DNA from: Desulfuromonadales bacterium
GTDB lineage: Bacteria > Desulfobacterota > Desulfuromonadia > Desulfuromonadales > JAGXHI01
Reading direction: 5' to 3'
Assembly: GCA_024636295.1 (NCBI GenBank)
Contig: JAGXHI010000028.1
Coordinates: forward strand, 85,565-149,564
Length of the DNA: 64,000 nt
The stretch's first letter is position 1; every line of letters begins with the position of its first letter. The notes under the pieces are model-generated. The model made no database searches and had not been told where the DNA came from. It saw nothing but the letters and a program-made list of their open reading frames with translations. This document shows positions 28,351 through 37,013 of the stretch, one piece after another. A program made the translations under genes and the position numbers.

Positions 28351-29361
28351 TCAGGAGACCGTCTGATCTTTAAGAAGTTTTTCTTTTAGTATGCTTATTT
28401 CGTTTTTCAATTTGAAAATCTCATCTTGGATCGTATATCCCAAGCGTTGACCAACTCTGAGCTTAACAGGTGATTGAGGATCTTGGGCATCTTTAATATC
28501 CCTCAACCACAGCAGCCCATCTCCGGCCTGAACCAGAGCACCACGCTTCTTACATAAGAGAAGGATTCTTCCAGGAACCCCGCGCCATGGCATGACATTG
28601 GCCGGTTCAACTTTCCAGATGATGATCTTGCGATCATCAGCGTAGGTATATGCCCCTGGATGGGGGGAAGAAGCGGCACGAATGCGGGCACAAGTGACTT
28701 GCCAGGGCTCTCCCCAGTCTATGAGACCGTCTGCAGGGCGTCTGATTCCAGTGTAGGTTGCCAACGATTCATCCTGTGGTATCGCATACCATTCTCCCTT
28801 AATCAGATCAGGAACCCACCTGTCCAAAGCTCTATCAATAGCAGCAAGAATTTTATCATTAACATCTCCTGCATGATCATTGGAACTTGCTGTAAAAGGT
28901 TCTTGCGCAAGGATCGGCCCATCATCTATTCCTTTGCCCATAATGAAAAATGTAGCAGCCCCATCTGCTGCATCATAGGTAAGCCAGGCCAAAGGTGCTC
29001 GCCCTCGCCCACGCGGCAACAAGGTAGGGTGAAATCCCACCGTTCCACGAGTGGGAATTGCCAGTATCTCCTCGCCGATCAGTTGGGAGAAGCCGACAGC
29101 AAAAAGAACATCCGGTACAAGAGATCGTATTGAGCTGATCGTTGCCGGATCATTTACCTGAATAAACGTCTTGAAAGGAATCCCTTTCTCTTGGCAAAAA
29201 GATGAAATTTTCGCTGTCGAAAACCCACTTACCATAGAGGCGGCTGAATAATCCAACGAAAGAACTCCGACGAGATGGGCGCCGCTACGAACTAACCCCT
29301 GAGCGATTCTCAACGTGCTTAAGGTGGCGCCGACGACAACAATTCGAAAGCCATGAGCCAT
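28351..29361 (-). CDS. sugar N-formyltransferase-like protein (ArnA/Fmt fold)
   Basis: Formyltransferase with N-terminal Rossmann-like catalytic domain and a C-terminal Fmt_C-type domain, 336 residues from ATG 29361, which has an AAAGGAGT site; the longer frame from 29409 would overlap the upstream gene. The catalytic region reads TVGFHPTLLPRGRGRAPLAW and MGKGIDDGPIL: His111 and Asp146 of the usual Asn-His-Asp triad are present, but Gly109 stands where Fmt and ArnA have Asn. The C-terminal domain shows GLIDWGEPWQVTCARIRA, as in ArnA-type enzymes, followed by a short coiled coil (IFKLKNEISILKEKLLKDQ). Between a phosphoglycosyl transferase and a deacetylase, it most likely formylates an amino sugar from formyl-THF. 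Confidence 0.85.
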   Translation of the reverse strand: MAHGFRIVVVGATLSTLRIAQGLVRSGAHLVGVLSLDYSAASMVSGFSTAKISSFCQEKGIPFKTFIQVNDPATISSIRSLVPDVLFAVGFSQLIGEEILAIPTRGTVGFHPTLLPRGRGRAPLAWLTYDAADGAATFFIMGKGIDDGPILAQEPFTASSNDHAGDVNDKILAAIDRALDRWVPDLIKGEWYAIPQDESLATYTGIRRPADGLIDWGEPWQVTCARIRAASSPHPGAYTYADDRKIIIWKVEPANVMPWRGVPGRILLLCKKRGALVQAGDGLLWLRDIKDAQDPQSPVKLRVGQRLGYTIQDEIFKLKNEISILKEKLLKDQTVS

Positions 29362-29371
29362 TAAGACTCCT

Positions 29372-30010
29372 TTACTTGATATTGGAGACAAAAGTATCGA
29401 AGGGAACAATACAATTTTTTTCTCCTCTAAAAATCAATAAAATCGTTTTTATCATTATTTGAAAATCAAGAAGGAATGACAAGTTATCGACATAATAGGC
29501 GTCGTATTTCCAACGTTCGGTCCAAGGCAGGTAAATATTCCCATTTACTTGTGCAAGACCGGAACAGCCTGGACGGACCTCAATTCTTTTCTTGCCCTCA
29601 TTATTAAATTCAGTGAGCAATTCGGGAAGACATGGTCTGGGACCAATCAATGACATATCTCCTTTAAATACACTGAAAAGTTGGGGCAATTCGTCTATTT
29701 TAGAACGCCTGATCAACCTACCAAAAGAGGTGATATCGGCATGGTCTTCCGTTATTTCTCCCGGCTCATCGGGTCTCATCTCCTGAAGATGTATCATTGA
29801 ACGAAATTTGAATATTTTTATCATTTTACCGTCTTTTCCCAGTCTATTCTGTACAAAAAAAACTGGCCCCGGACTGGTCAGTTTTATGATTAAACAAATC
29901 GCTATAAATAAGGGAGATAAACTCAAAATTGCTGCGCCAGTAAATACAATGTCAATAAATCTCTTGAAACAGGTACGATAAAGGGACTTTGGAATATCCA
30001 TTTTTTTCAT
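29372..30010 (-). CDS. undecaprenyl-phosphate sugar phosphotransferase (short PglC/WcaJ-C type)
   Basis: Monotopic phosphoglycosyl transferase, 212 residues, consisting of the catalytic half only. Blocks: KRFIDIVFTGAAILSLSPLFIAICL (re-entrant membrane helix), GPVFFVQNRLGKDGKMIKIFKFRSM, SKIDELPQLFSVFKGDMSLIGPRP with the catalytic D-E pair, and VRPGCSGLAQVNGN. It transfers a sugar-1-phosphate to undecaprenyl phosphate, starting the repeat unit. ATG 30010 has AGGGA at good distance; a frame from 30028 is also open. It is the first gene of a three-gene run with the formyltransferase (10-base gap) and deacetylase. The N-terminal extra membrane domain of WbaP/WcaJ is absent. Confidence 0.92.
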   Translation of the reverse strand: MKKMDIPKSLYRTCFKRFIDIVFTGAAILSLSPLFIAICLIIKLTSPGPVFFVQNRLGKDGKMIKIFKFRSMIHLQEMRPDEPGEITEDHADITSFGRLIRRSKIDELPQLFSVFKGDMSLIGPRPCLPELLTEFNNEGKKRIEVRPGCSGLAQVNGNIYLPWTERWKYDAYYVDNLSFLLDFQIMIKTILLIFRGEKNCIVPFDTFVSNIK

Positions 30011-30246
30011 ACATTCCCTATTGATCATCCCGATAAACAGAAATCATAGCATTGCAACCTCCGTCACCCCCTTCTAATCTTCTCATACTTTCCGGTACAG
30101 AGTAGATTTCAACAACCATATTACAACATCCTAATTTTTTTTCCAGTTTTGCTTGACCGTCCTGAGCCAGGCCACGGGCGTTTTATAAAGACGGGCGCTC
30201 CTGGTAATTTCAGGCTTTCAGGGCAAAAGATCATTGCTGCCGTTGC

Positions 30247-30277
30247 AAAAAAAAGTCCTCGCACATGTGGCGAGGAC
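30247..30277 (-). terminator. intrinsic terminator after lyase copy 4
   Basis: On the minus strand an 8-bp GTCCTCGC/GCGAGGAC stem is followed by eight T residues, about 50 bases past the stop at 30328. This is a strong intrinsic terminator. The rest of the gap 30011-30327 holds nothing else I recognise apart from the expected promoter of the phosphoglycosyl transferase. Confidence 0.88.
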
Positions 30278-30327
30278 CGGTATCAGATAACTAACCCGAG
30301 GTGGGTTGATTCAATTAGAAATTTCGA

Positions 30328-32580
30328 TTATTCCAGATCCTGCGCCATCTGGTGGAGCAGTTCTTCAATGTTTGTATATCCGTCTCCATCATCATCCCCG
30401 TTGGGATTGGATGGAATCGGCAAAGACTTATAGGTTTTCGACAGCTGGGGCCATCCTCCCACCTGATTCTGGCTGTCGATGATTCGGCCGCTCCGGCTCT
30501 TCACTTCATTAACAATCCGTCGGTCAACCGAGTCGCGCTCCATGGGTCTACTACCGGCATAACTCAAAACCTGCTGTTCCAGAGTCCCTATCGATTCCAG
30601 AGCAATGCTGCGGATGTCCAGAGGTGGGCTATATGCCTGAATGGAAGACAGGGGCGGAACGCTCGCGAAGGGACGATCCGAAACTCCATCGGCAAAAGCA
30701 TTGTCCTTGTGATAAATTGCCGTCCCGGATTCCAGATTGTTTCCTATGGCTACGCCGATGTCCGCCGAGGTATTCGGGCCCTTGATGAACAGATTTCCCA
30801 TAAACGCCTCTTTGTTGGGTCCGAGGCCAGACCTGTCGGTCGAAACGATCATGAAATTATAACGACCAGGATTGTACACGACGTTATTAACAATGGCAGC
30901 CGATACGCCGCCCTTGCTCTGGGGATTGCGGAAGTCGTTGTGCGCGAAGAGGTTTCCGATGACAGCCACATTCTTGCTGCCGTCGCCGATCAGAAAACCC
31001 TTTGAGTGAGCACCTTCTGGATGGATCGACCGGTTGAGTCCCTCACTGATGATGGAGTTGCTGACAGTGATATCGCTCACGGCCGTAGGCTCGGGCCAGG
31101 TGTCCACATTCTCGTCTACCCCCCAACTGGCGGAGACGTGATCGATGACCACGTTATAGGAAGGCCCCCGGATGGCAATCGCATCTCTGGCATCGGGTCG
31201 CGGCCCCCGGGGATGGTCCCCCGGGCGAATGGCCAAATGCTGGATCAGAACATCGTGGGTCTTGATGCGGAATCCGGCTCCCTTGATCGTGATTCCAGGG
31301 TATGGCGCAGTCTGTCCTGCGATGGTACAGTAGGGCTCGGTCAGATAGAGAAAGCTGCCGTCTCCCCCGCTTTGGTTGTATGTCAGGTCGATGATTCCCC
31401 CCACTTCAAAGACGATGATCCGCCGTCCGGAGGTACTTAATGCCTCTCTCAGGGATCCGGGCCCGTAAGCGTTCAGGTTGGTCACTTTGATGATCTTGCC
31501 TCCCCGACCTGCCGAGGTCGTGGTCCCATATCCCTCCGCACCCGGGAATACAGGCAAAGCTCCCCCGGCGTAGGATGAGGTGGAAGGAATTGGGCTTGTT
31601 GTTGATGTCGAAGTTCGGGTCACGGAAGTGGTGGCCGTGCTCCCATTCCCAGCCCTGTCATACGCTTTTGCAGTCAGGTTGAATTTACCGTCGGAAGTGC
31701 TGCCCCAGGTCCATTCGTAAGGTCCGCTGGACTTGGAGGCCTTTTTCTCTCCGTTGATGTACAGGTCCACCCGATCCATCCCGCCGCTGTCGGAAGCGTT
31801 CACCTGGATTTTTACTTCGCCATCCACCGTGGATCCATTACCGGGGGAAGCGAAGGATACGGAAGGGGGCGTTGTGTCGCCGCCGGAGGCCGTGCCGCTG
31901 TCGGTCTGCGTGCTTCCTCGTTTGATGTTGATCAGGGCGGACCCTTCGTTTCCCGCCTTGTCGTAGGCCTTGACCATCAGATAATAGGTCCCGTCGTCCG
32001 TGGAATTCCAGTTCCACTCAAATGGCCCGGCCGTTTTCGAAGATCTCTTCTCTCCATTGATATAAAGATCGACACGAGCGATTCCGCTGCTGTCCGAGGC
32101 GTTGACGCCGATTTTTATCTCCCCCTCCACCGTGGCTCCACTTCGGGGTGAGGAAAATGAGACGGAAGGAGCGGTCGTATCGCCGCTCGAACCGCTGCTC
32201 GTACCGCTGCTCGAGCCTGTACCCTTGGTGATTTTTACTCCAACGGTTCTCGAATACCCAAGTTTGTCATAAGCCCTGGCAGCAAGTTGATGTGTTCCGT
32301 TTTCATTCGAACCCCAGGTCCATTCAAAGGGCCCGCTCGATTTCGAAGCTCTTTTCTCACCGTCAATGTACAGGTCCACCCGAGCGATTCCGTCTGTATC
32401 AGAAGCGTTTACCCGTATATTTACCTCCCCATTCACAGTTGAGCCATCTGATGGTGACGCAAAACTGACTTGTGGATAGTCGGCATGCGCATCAGAGACA
32501 AGAAACAACCCCAACATGAAAGTAAATAAATAGAAACCCCGTACCAAAAAATTCTGCTTTCCTCTGCATCGATGAATCAT
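30328..32580 (-). CDS. secreted pectate-lyase-like protein with three tandem Ig-like modules (copy 4)
   Basis: Secreted protein of 750 residues from the ATG at 32580, which has an excellent GGAGGAAATTAC site; the open frame continues 25 codons upstream without a good site. A Sec signal ends near SDAHA-DY, and unlike copies 2 and 3 there is no lipobox. Three tandem Ig-like repeats of about 90 residues follow, each with PSVSFASP-type openings, IARVDLYI(D/N)GEK and AYDK(L/A)GN-like closings, joined by Gly/Ser/Thr-rich linkers. The lyase core begins LPVFPGAEGYGTTTSAGRGG and holds VIDHVSASWGVDENVDTW. The tail is NPNGDDDGDGYTNIEELLH. The core is almost identical to copy 3. Probably released or surface-associated through the Ig modules, acting on the same glycan. 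Confidence 0.88.
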   Translation of the reverse strand: MIHRCRGKQNFLVRGFYLFTFMLGLFLVSDAHADYPQVSFASPSDGSTVNGEVNIRVNASDTDGIARVDLYIDGEKRASKSSGPFEWTWGSNENGTHQLAARAYDKLGYSRTVGVKITKGTGSSSGTSSGSSGDTTAPSVSFSSPRSGATVEGEIKIGVNASDSSGIARVDLYINGEKRSSKTAGPFEWNWNSTDDGTYYLMVKAYDKAGNEGSALINIKRGSTQTDSGTASGGDTTPPSVSFASPGNGSTVDGEVKIQVNASDSGGMDRVDLYINGEKKASKSSGPYEWTWGSTSDGKFNLTAKAYDRAGNGSTATTSVTRTSTSTTSPIPSTSSYAGGALPVFPGAEGYGTTTSAGRGGKIIKVTNLNAYGPGSLREALSTSGRRIIVFEVGGIIDLTYNQSGGDGSFLYLTEPYCTIAGQTAPYPGITIKGAGFRIKTHDVLIQHLAIRPGDHPRGPRPDARDAIAIRGPSYNVVIDHVSASWGVDENVDTWPEPTAVSDITVSNSIISEGLNRSIHPEGAHSKGFLIGDGSKNVAVIGNLFAHNDFRNPQSKGGVSAAIVNNVVYNPGRYNFMIVSTDRSGLGPNKEAFMGNLFIKGPNTSADIGVAIGNNLESGTAIYHKDNAFADGVSDRPFASVPPLSSIQAYSPPLDIRSIALESIGTLEQQVLSYAGSRPMERDSVDRRIVNEVKSRSGRIIDSQNQVGGWPQLSKTYKSLPIPSNPNGDDDGDGYTNIEELLHQMAQDLE

Positions 32581-33117
32581 GTAATTTCCTCCGAAATTTG
32601 TTTTTGCCTTTGACTGCATGGGATAATTTTTCCCTCTGTTCGAACAAAGATTCACTCCTGTCGAACTTCAGTCCTACATTGTGGTTTGCAAATTTAATTA
32701 TTTTTACTTTTGAAAAATCTTCCAGGGCGAGGTCCAATTTCGTTCTGTAATTCGAGCACATAGGTCAATCAACATGGCAAAAGGAATGCCAGTAAATCGT
32801 TTTTGCGAGGACTCTAATTTTTAAATTGAAAGACTAATTAACCTATTTTGTAATCATTCGACTTAGCTATTGAAATGACAGGAAGTTTTGAGGAGGGGTG
32901 ATGGGGAGAAAATTAGGTAATTTTAAATCTGAGGGACAAGGTTTTTCCAGATTTCTACTTTACGCGCGGATCACCAGGCGGGCCATTTCAATACTGTTGC
33001 AGACAAGCAACAACTTCCTTGAAAAAGGAACACAACTTTCTTTTATTTTTTAGTTACTTTCACCCGCACGAGACACTTCATGGAATGACCGCATCGGTCA
33101 CAGGAGGGAGCAAAGAC
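32581..33117. other. intergenic between lyase copy 4 and gltX, no gene recognised
   Basis: About 540 bases, AT-rich near the lyase start. It marks the border between the polysaccharide locus and housekeeping genes. No RNA gene or mobile-element remnant is seen. Confidence 0.4.
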
Positions 33118-33147
33118 AAAAAAAGCCCCCGCAGCGAACGCGGGGGC
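33118..33147 (-). terminator. intrinsic terminator of gltX
   Basis: Minus-strand stem GCCCCCGC/GCGGGGGC (8 bp, 7-base loop) followed by seven T residues, 27 bases past the gltX stop. Strong terminator. Confidence 0.92.
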
Positions 33148-33173
33148 GAGTAAATTCAGCAGGACTCGTCGAC

Positions 33174-34568
33174 TCAGGATAAAGATTCGATCGCTTTTTC
33201 AAGGCGGGAAAGGGTTTTGTCCCTCCCCAGCACGGTAATGACTTCATAGATGCCCGGGCTGGTTGTGACGCCGGTCAGGGCCACCCGGACCGATGGGCCG
33301 ATCTTTCCGAGCTTGAGCCCGCTCTCTTCCATCAAGGAGGAGAAGGCGCTCTCCACCGACACCTCGTTCCACTGGGAAATCTGCTTCAGGTGGCGGATCA
33401 GGGATTCGAATACCGGCTTCTTGTCGGAAAGGAATTTGGCCGCCGCCGCAGGATCGGGATGAATTTCTTCAAGGTAATAGAATTCGGCCCCTTCGGCCAT
33501 CTCCACGAGAGTGCGGGCACGCTCCTGCAGCGTTTTGACAACCTCGGTCAGTTCCGGACCCTCATCGGTCGTAATGTCTCTGGCGGACAGAAACTCCCGT
33601 AACAGTCCGGCCAGCCGCTCAGGATCTCCGGTTTTGATGTAATGAGCGTTCAGCCAGAGCAGTTTTTCGGGATTGAAGACGCCAGCCGATCTGCCCACAT
33701 TCTCCAGGCTGAATTTGTCGATCAATTCCTCCATGGTGAAGATTTCCTGGTCGCCATAAGACCAGCCGAGACGAACAAGGTAATTCACCATCGCTTCGGG
33801 GAGATAGCCCATTTCCTTGTAGGCCATCACGGAAGTTGCGCCATGACGCTTTGAGAGACGGGCTTTATCCGCACCCAGGATCATGGGCACGTGGGCGAAT
33901 TCCGGCACAGGGTATCCAAGCGCCTCGTACATGAGGATCTGCCTGGGCGTATTGTTGATGTGATCGTCGCCGCGAATGACCAGGTTGACTCCCATTTCGG
34001 CATCATCCACTACCACGACGAAATTGTAGGTGGGCGTGCCGTCGGTGCGCTGGAGGATCACATCGTCCAGTTCTTCATTCTGGAAGGAGATCGGCCCCTT
34101 GATGCGGTCATCAAAAGAAGTGGCGCCCTCCCGGGGAGCGCGGAACCGGATAACGAACGGGGAGTTCGGAATCGGCTCTTCGAGTTCCCGGCAGGTGCCG
34201 TCATATTTGGGTTTGCGGCCGGCCTTCAGGGCGTCTTCCCTGCGGGCCTCGAGATCCTCCGGAGTGCAATAACAGCGGTAAGCCTTTTTTTCCCTCAGAA
34301 GCTGCTCGATTTTAGCAATATGCAGTTCCCGCCGCTGGGACTGATAATAGGGGCCTTCGTCACAGGAAAGCCCGAGCCACTCCATGGCCTGCAGAATGGC
34401 TTCGGTCGACTCCCGGGTGGACCTTGCCACGTCGGTATCTTCGATCCGAAGAATGAAAACACCCTTTTCTTTTCGGGCGAGAAGATAATTGAAAAGAGCC
34501 GTTCGGGCTCCGCCGATATGGAGAAAACCTGTCGGGCTCGGCGCAAAACGGACACGCAGATCGGACAT
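33174..34568 (-). CDS. gltX: glutamyl-tRNA synthetase (non-specific or discriminating not determined)
   Basis: Class I aminoacyl-tRNA synthetase charging tRNA-Glu, 464 residues, normal length for bacterial GluRS. The HIGH-type signature appears in [23 protein letters not shown] near the N-terminus and the KMSKS-type loop in [15 protein letters not shown]. The zinc-like region [15 protein letters not shown] is partly retained. It has its own promoter at 34622-34650 and terminator, so it is a single-gene unit. AAGGAGTTTCTGCG precedes the ATG. Anaerobic deltaproteobacteria often have a single non-discriminating GluRS with GatCAB, but this cannot be told from the window. Confidence 0.96.
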   Translation of the reverse strand: MSDLRVRFAPSPTGFLHIGGARTALFNYLLARKEKGVFILRIEDTDVARSTRESTEAILQAMEWLGLSCDEGPYYQSQRRELHIAKIEQLLREKKAYRCYCTPEDLEARREDALKAGRKPKYDGTCRELEEPIPNSPFVIRFRAPREGATSFDDRIKGPISFQNEELDDVILQRTDGTPTYNFVVVVDDAEMGVNLVIRGDDHINNTPRQILMYEALGYPVPEFAHVPMILGADKARLSKRHGATSVMAYKEMGYLPEAMVNYLVRLGWSYGDQEIFTMEELIDKFSLENVGRSAGVFNPEKLLWLNAHYIKTGDPERLAGLLREFLSARDITTDEGPELTEVVKTLQERARTLVEMAEGAEFYYLEEIHPDPAAAAKFLSDKKPVFESLIRHLKQISQWNEVSVESAFSSLMEESGLKLGKIGPSVRVALTGVTTSPGIYEVITVLGRDKTLSRLEKAIESLS

Positions 34569-34592
34569 CGCAGAAACTCCTTGAATAATAAT

Positions 34593-34615
34593 AAAAAGGC
34601 CGTCTGGAGACGACC
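34593..34615 (-). terminator. hairpin plus T-run at the 5' end of the gltX transcript
   Basis: Minus-strand stem GGTCGTC/GACGGCC (7 bp with one G-T pair, loop of 4) is followed by TTTTT. It starts where the predicted gltX promoter would begin transcription, about 30 bases before the gltX ATG. It could terminate read-through from the Memo gene 180 bases upstream, or act as a leader structure. Confidence 0.55.
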
Positions 34616-34621
34616 ACGTTC

Positions 34622-34650
34622 CTTATACTGTACAGGGGCAGGGATGACAA
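34622..34650 (-). promoter_or_regulatory. sigma-70-type promoter for gltX
   Basis: Minus strand: TTGTCA (34650-34645), 17-base spacer, TATAAG (34627-34622). Predicted start of transcription near 34615 gives a leader of about 47 bases. Confidence 0.6.
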
Positions 34651-34797
34651 GCCTTTTCGGAAAGGCGGGATTGTGCGCTATATGAGGAACCCGGTTCAGA
34701 CCGATCAGTGATGCAGGCGCCGTGGATCTGGTAAAAAGGCATGCCGGAGGATACGCTTCAGCGAGAGATCACGCCGCAGACCGTTTCGTTTTTCCAT

Positions 34798-35616
34798 TCA
34801 GTCTTTTTCCGGGCGGGGGACGATCATCCCGGCATATCCCACCACCTGGGACTGATCGCCTGTGATATCCCCGGAATTGCCGTAATGGACAAGAACGGCC
34901 TCCTTCGCGCCGAGCTTCAAGGCAGCTTTCAGCATGATCACCACCGGCAGGACGCCGCACATGGAAATCTTCTCTTCCCTCACGATTTTGAAAAGCCCCC
35001 GTGGATCGAGATTTTTGATCTTCTCAATGGCCCTCATGTCCTGCTTCCGGGCCTGGGCTCCCGCCGCATAGTGGGTCATGTCCGTGCTGGCCACTAACAG
35101 GATTTCTTCCGGGAAAGAGGCAATTGCCTCCCCAATCTGTTCGCCGATTTCGATGAGTTCCTCCAGGGGCATGCTTCCCACGCATATCGGGACGATCAGT
35201 AAGTCGGGGCGGCGGACCTGAAGAAAAGGAATCTGGACCTCAATGGAATGTTCAAATTGATGTGAGATCTTATCCGGTTCAAAACGGGATGATTTTTTCA
35301 GGAGGTGCCCGACCAGTTCGCCATCCACCGATACCGGACCAAGGGGGGTGTGCCAGACGCCCGAGGGGAAGATCGCCGCCGGATGTCCGTACCCATGGTG
35401 GTTGGGACCAAGAATCAGGATGCGCTTTGGGATACGAACCCGCGAAAAAACCTCTCCTGCAATCGCTCCGGAGTACGGATACCCTGCATGCGGGGAAATG
35501 ACGCCAAAAGCGGGTGTTTCCACCACGCCGGGAGAGAGGAATCCCTCGATCATTTCTCGCAGCGCCGTGCTGCTTCCGGGATAAAACTGCCCCGCCACCG
35601 CTGGATGTCTTTCCAC
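34798..35616 (-). CDS. Memo-family protein (AmmeMemoRadiSam system protein B)
   Basis: MEMO1/class III extradiol dioxygenase-like fold protein, 272 residues. Hallmarks: N-terminal RHPAVAGQFYPGSS, GVISPHAGYPYSGAIAG and ILILGPNHHGYG with the conserved histidines, LLVASTDMTHYAAGAQARKQD, and KISMCGVLPVVIMLKAA with the conserved Cys. The AmmeMemoRadiSam set normally includes an AMMECR1 domain protein and a radical SAM protein; neither is in the window, so the partners must be elsewhere. Biochemical function is unknown. It lies 18 bases after the TauE/SafE gene and is probably transcribed with it. Confidence 0.92.
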   Translation of the reverse strand: MERHPAVAGQFYPGSSTALREMIEGFLSPGVVETPAFGVISPHAGYPYSGAIAGEVFSRVRIPKRILILGPNHHGYGHPAAIFPSGVWHTPLGPVSVDGELVGHLLKKSSRFEPDKISHQFEHSIEVQIPFLQVRRPDLLIVPICVGSMPLEELIEIGEQIGEAIASFPEEILLVASTDMTHYAAGAQARKQDMRAIEKIKNLDPRGLFKIVREEKISMCGVLPVVIMLKAALKLGAKEAVLVHYGNSGDITGDQSQVVGYAGMIVPRPEKD

Positions 35617-35634
35617 TCGAACCCCCTGGGACCT

Positions 35635-36459
35635 TCAGAAGAAGAGCATTACGGTCATTCTGGCTCCGACCAGAATCAGAACCATGGCGAATACTTTTAC
35701 CAGATTAGCATGGCTGACATGGACGGCAACCCTTACGCCGAGGCGGGCGGCCAGAATCGTGAGAGGCGCCACGAGCGCCGCGACGAAACAGTTGACATAT
35801 CCGAGGGAGAACGGCGGAAGACCGGGGAAGCCCCACCCATGGCCTACGTAGGAAAGAGCTCCCGCAAAGGAGGAGACCACAATCAGGGCGCTCGAGTTTC
35901 CAACGGCCAGATGAATGGGAAGGCGTAGGAAGATGACCATAAGCGGGACGGCAATGACCCCTCCTCCGACCCCGAAAAAGGCCGAGAAAGCTCCCCCCGC
36001 CAGACCGACCGTTCCCAGTTGCCATATCGGAACCTGATCGTCTCTTTCAGGCGGCAGGTAAGAACGGGAAAGGAACATCCGGAGCCCCACCCCGATGAGC
36101 ATCAATCCGAAAAGGGCCTTTAGCCAGTCCCCTGAAAGCCCGGCGGCAAGAGAGGCCCCGATAATCGCTCCGAGGATTCCCCCAATCGCCAGATAGAGGA
36201 CCTGCCGCCCCTCCACATTTCCCTTCTTTCGATGCCCCAGCGTACTGCTGAAGGAAGTCGGCAGTATCACGGCAAGGCTGGTTCCGAAGGCGGCGTGAAC
36301 GATGAGATCCGGAGGAAATCCCGCGGCCGTGAAAGCCCAGATGAAAAGAGGCACCAGGATGATGCCTCCACCGATTCCCAGAAGACCCGCCAGAAATCCG
36401 GCGAAGGATCCGAGTGAAAGAAAAAGAAGAATGGTGATGACGGAGAAATTCATGGGCAT
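35635..36459 (-). CDS. TauE/SafE (sulfite exporter-like) membrane protein
   Basis: Integral membrane transporter of the TauE/SafE (DUF81) family, about 274 residues with eight hydrophobic segments in two repeats. Each repeat begins with a glycine-rich signature: GFLAGLLGIGGGIILVPLF near the N-terminus and GAFSAFFGVGGGVIAVPLM in the middle. Substrates in the family are sulfite, sulfoacetate or similar organosulfur anions. The open frame runs up to 36495, but a terminator of the upstream tRNA-Cys lies at 36467-36492, so the start is more likely 36459 or 36453. No strong ribosome site is visible. Confidence 0.88.
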   Translation of the reverse strand: MPMNFSVITILLFLSLGSFAGFLAGLLGIGGGIILVPLFIWAFTAAGFPPDLIVHAAFGTSLAVILPTSFSSTLGHRKKGNVEGRQVLYLAIGGILGAIIGASLAAGLSGDWLKALFGLMLIGVGLRMFLSRSYLPPERDDQVPIWQLGTVGLAGGAFSAFFGVGGGVIAVPLMVIFLRLPIHLAVGNSSALIVVSSFAGALSYVGHGWGFPGLPPFSLGYVNCFVAALVAPLTILAARLGVRVAVHVSHANLVKVFAMVLILVGARMTVMLFF

Positions 36460-36466
36460 GGCAAGG

Positions 36467-36492
36467 AAAAAGCCAGCCCCGGAGAGCTGGCT
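36467..36492 (-). terminator. intrinsic terminator of tRNA-Cys
   Basis: Minus strand: AGCCAGC/GCTGGCT stem followed by TTTTTCC, 13 bases after the tRNA 3' end. Confidence 0.75.
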
Positions 36493-36504
36493 CACTCATC
36501 TATA

Positions 36505-36578
<74 letters not shown>

Positions 36579-36610
36579 CTGCGAACTGAAGCGTCCGGTG
36601 AGGCTTGGTA

Positions 36611-36639
36611 TTGATAACAGATCGGTCTTTCCCTGTCAA
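36611..36639 (-). promoter_or_regulatory. sigma-70-type promoter for tRNA-Cys
   Basis: Minus strand: TTGACA (36639-36634), 17-base spacer, TATCAA (36616-36611), ending about 33 bases before the mature tRNA 5' end. Confidence 0.65.
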
Positions 36640-36648
36640 GATTGATTA

Positions 36649-36960
36649 TCAGGGGATCTGGCCGTGGATTTTCTCCTCGACGGAACGAACCTTATCCTCC
36701 AGGGAGGAGGGCTTGTCCCGGCGGTCGTCGATTTTGATGAGCGTGGAGACCCGCGGCGCTCCGGCCTCAAACTGCGCTTCATGCATTTTGCGGATGACCG
36801 GCAGTATGTCATCGAGAGATCCTTCGATAATCGTGCCCATCGGGGTCAGCTGATGCTTGAGTCCCGAACTCCGGATCACCTTGAGGGATTCAGCCACGAA
36901 TTCCGATACACCGGTCCCGGGCATGCCAAGGGGTGAGATACTTACTTCGACGACAGCCAT
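36649..36960 (-). CDS. MTH1187 family thiamine-binding-like protein
   Basis: Small ferredoxin-like protein, 103 residues, of the MTH1187/YkoF-related family (formerly DUF77). Signatures: AVVEVSISPLGMPGTGVSEFVAE at the N-terminus and HQLTPMGTIIEGSLDDILPVIRKMHEA in the middle. Members bind thiamine or related small ligands as tetramers and are often linked with thiamine transport. The ATG at 36960 has a perfect AAAGGAGGA site; the longer frame to 36984 is ignored. No thiamine genes are adjacent, so the ligand here is unproven. Confidence 0.9.
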   Translation of the reverse strand: MAVVEVSISPLGMPGTGVSEFVAESLKVIRSSGLKHQLTPMGTIIEGSLDDILPVIRKMHEAQFEAGAPRVSTLIKIDDRRDKPSSLEDKVRSVEEKIHGQIP

Positions 36961-37013
36961 AAATCCTCCTTTGCGGTTACACACTCAACACCGTTTAATG
37001 CCGAGACAGGACA

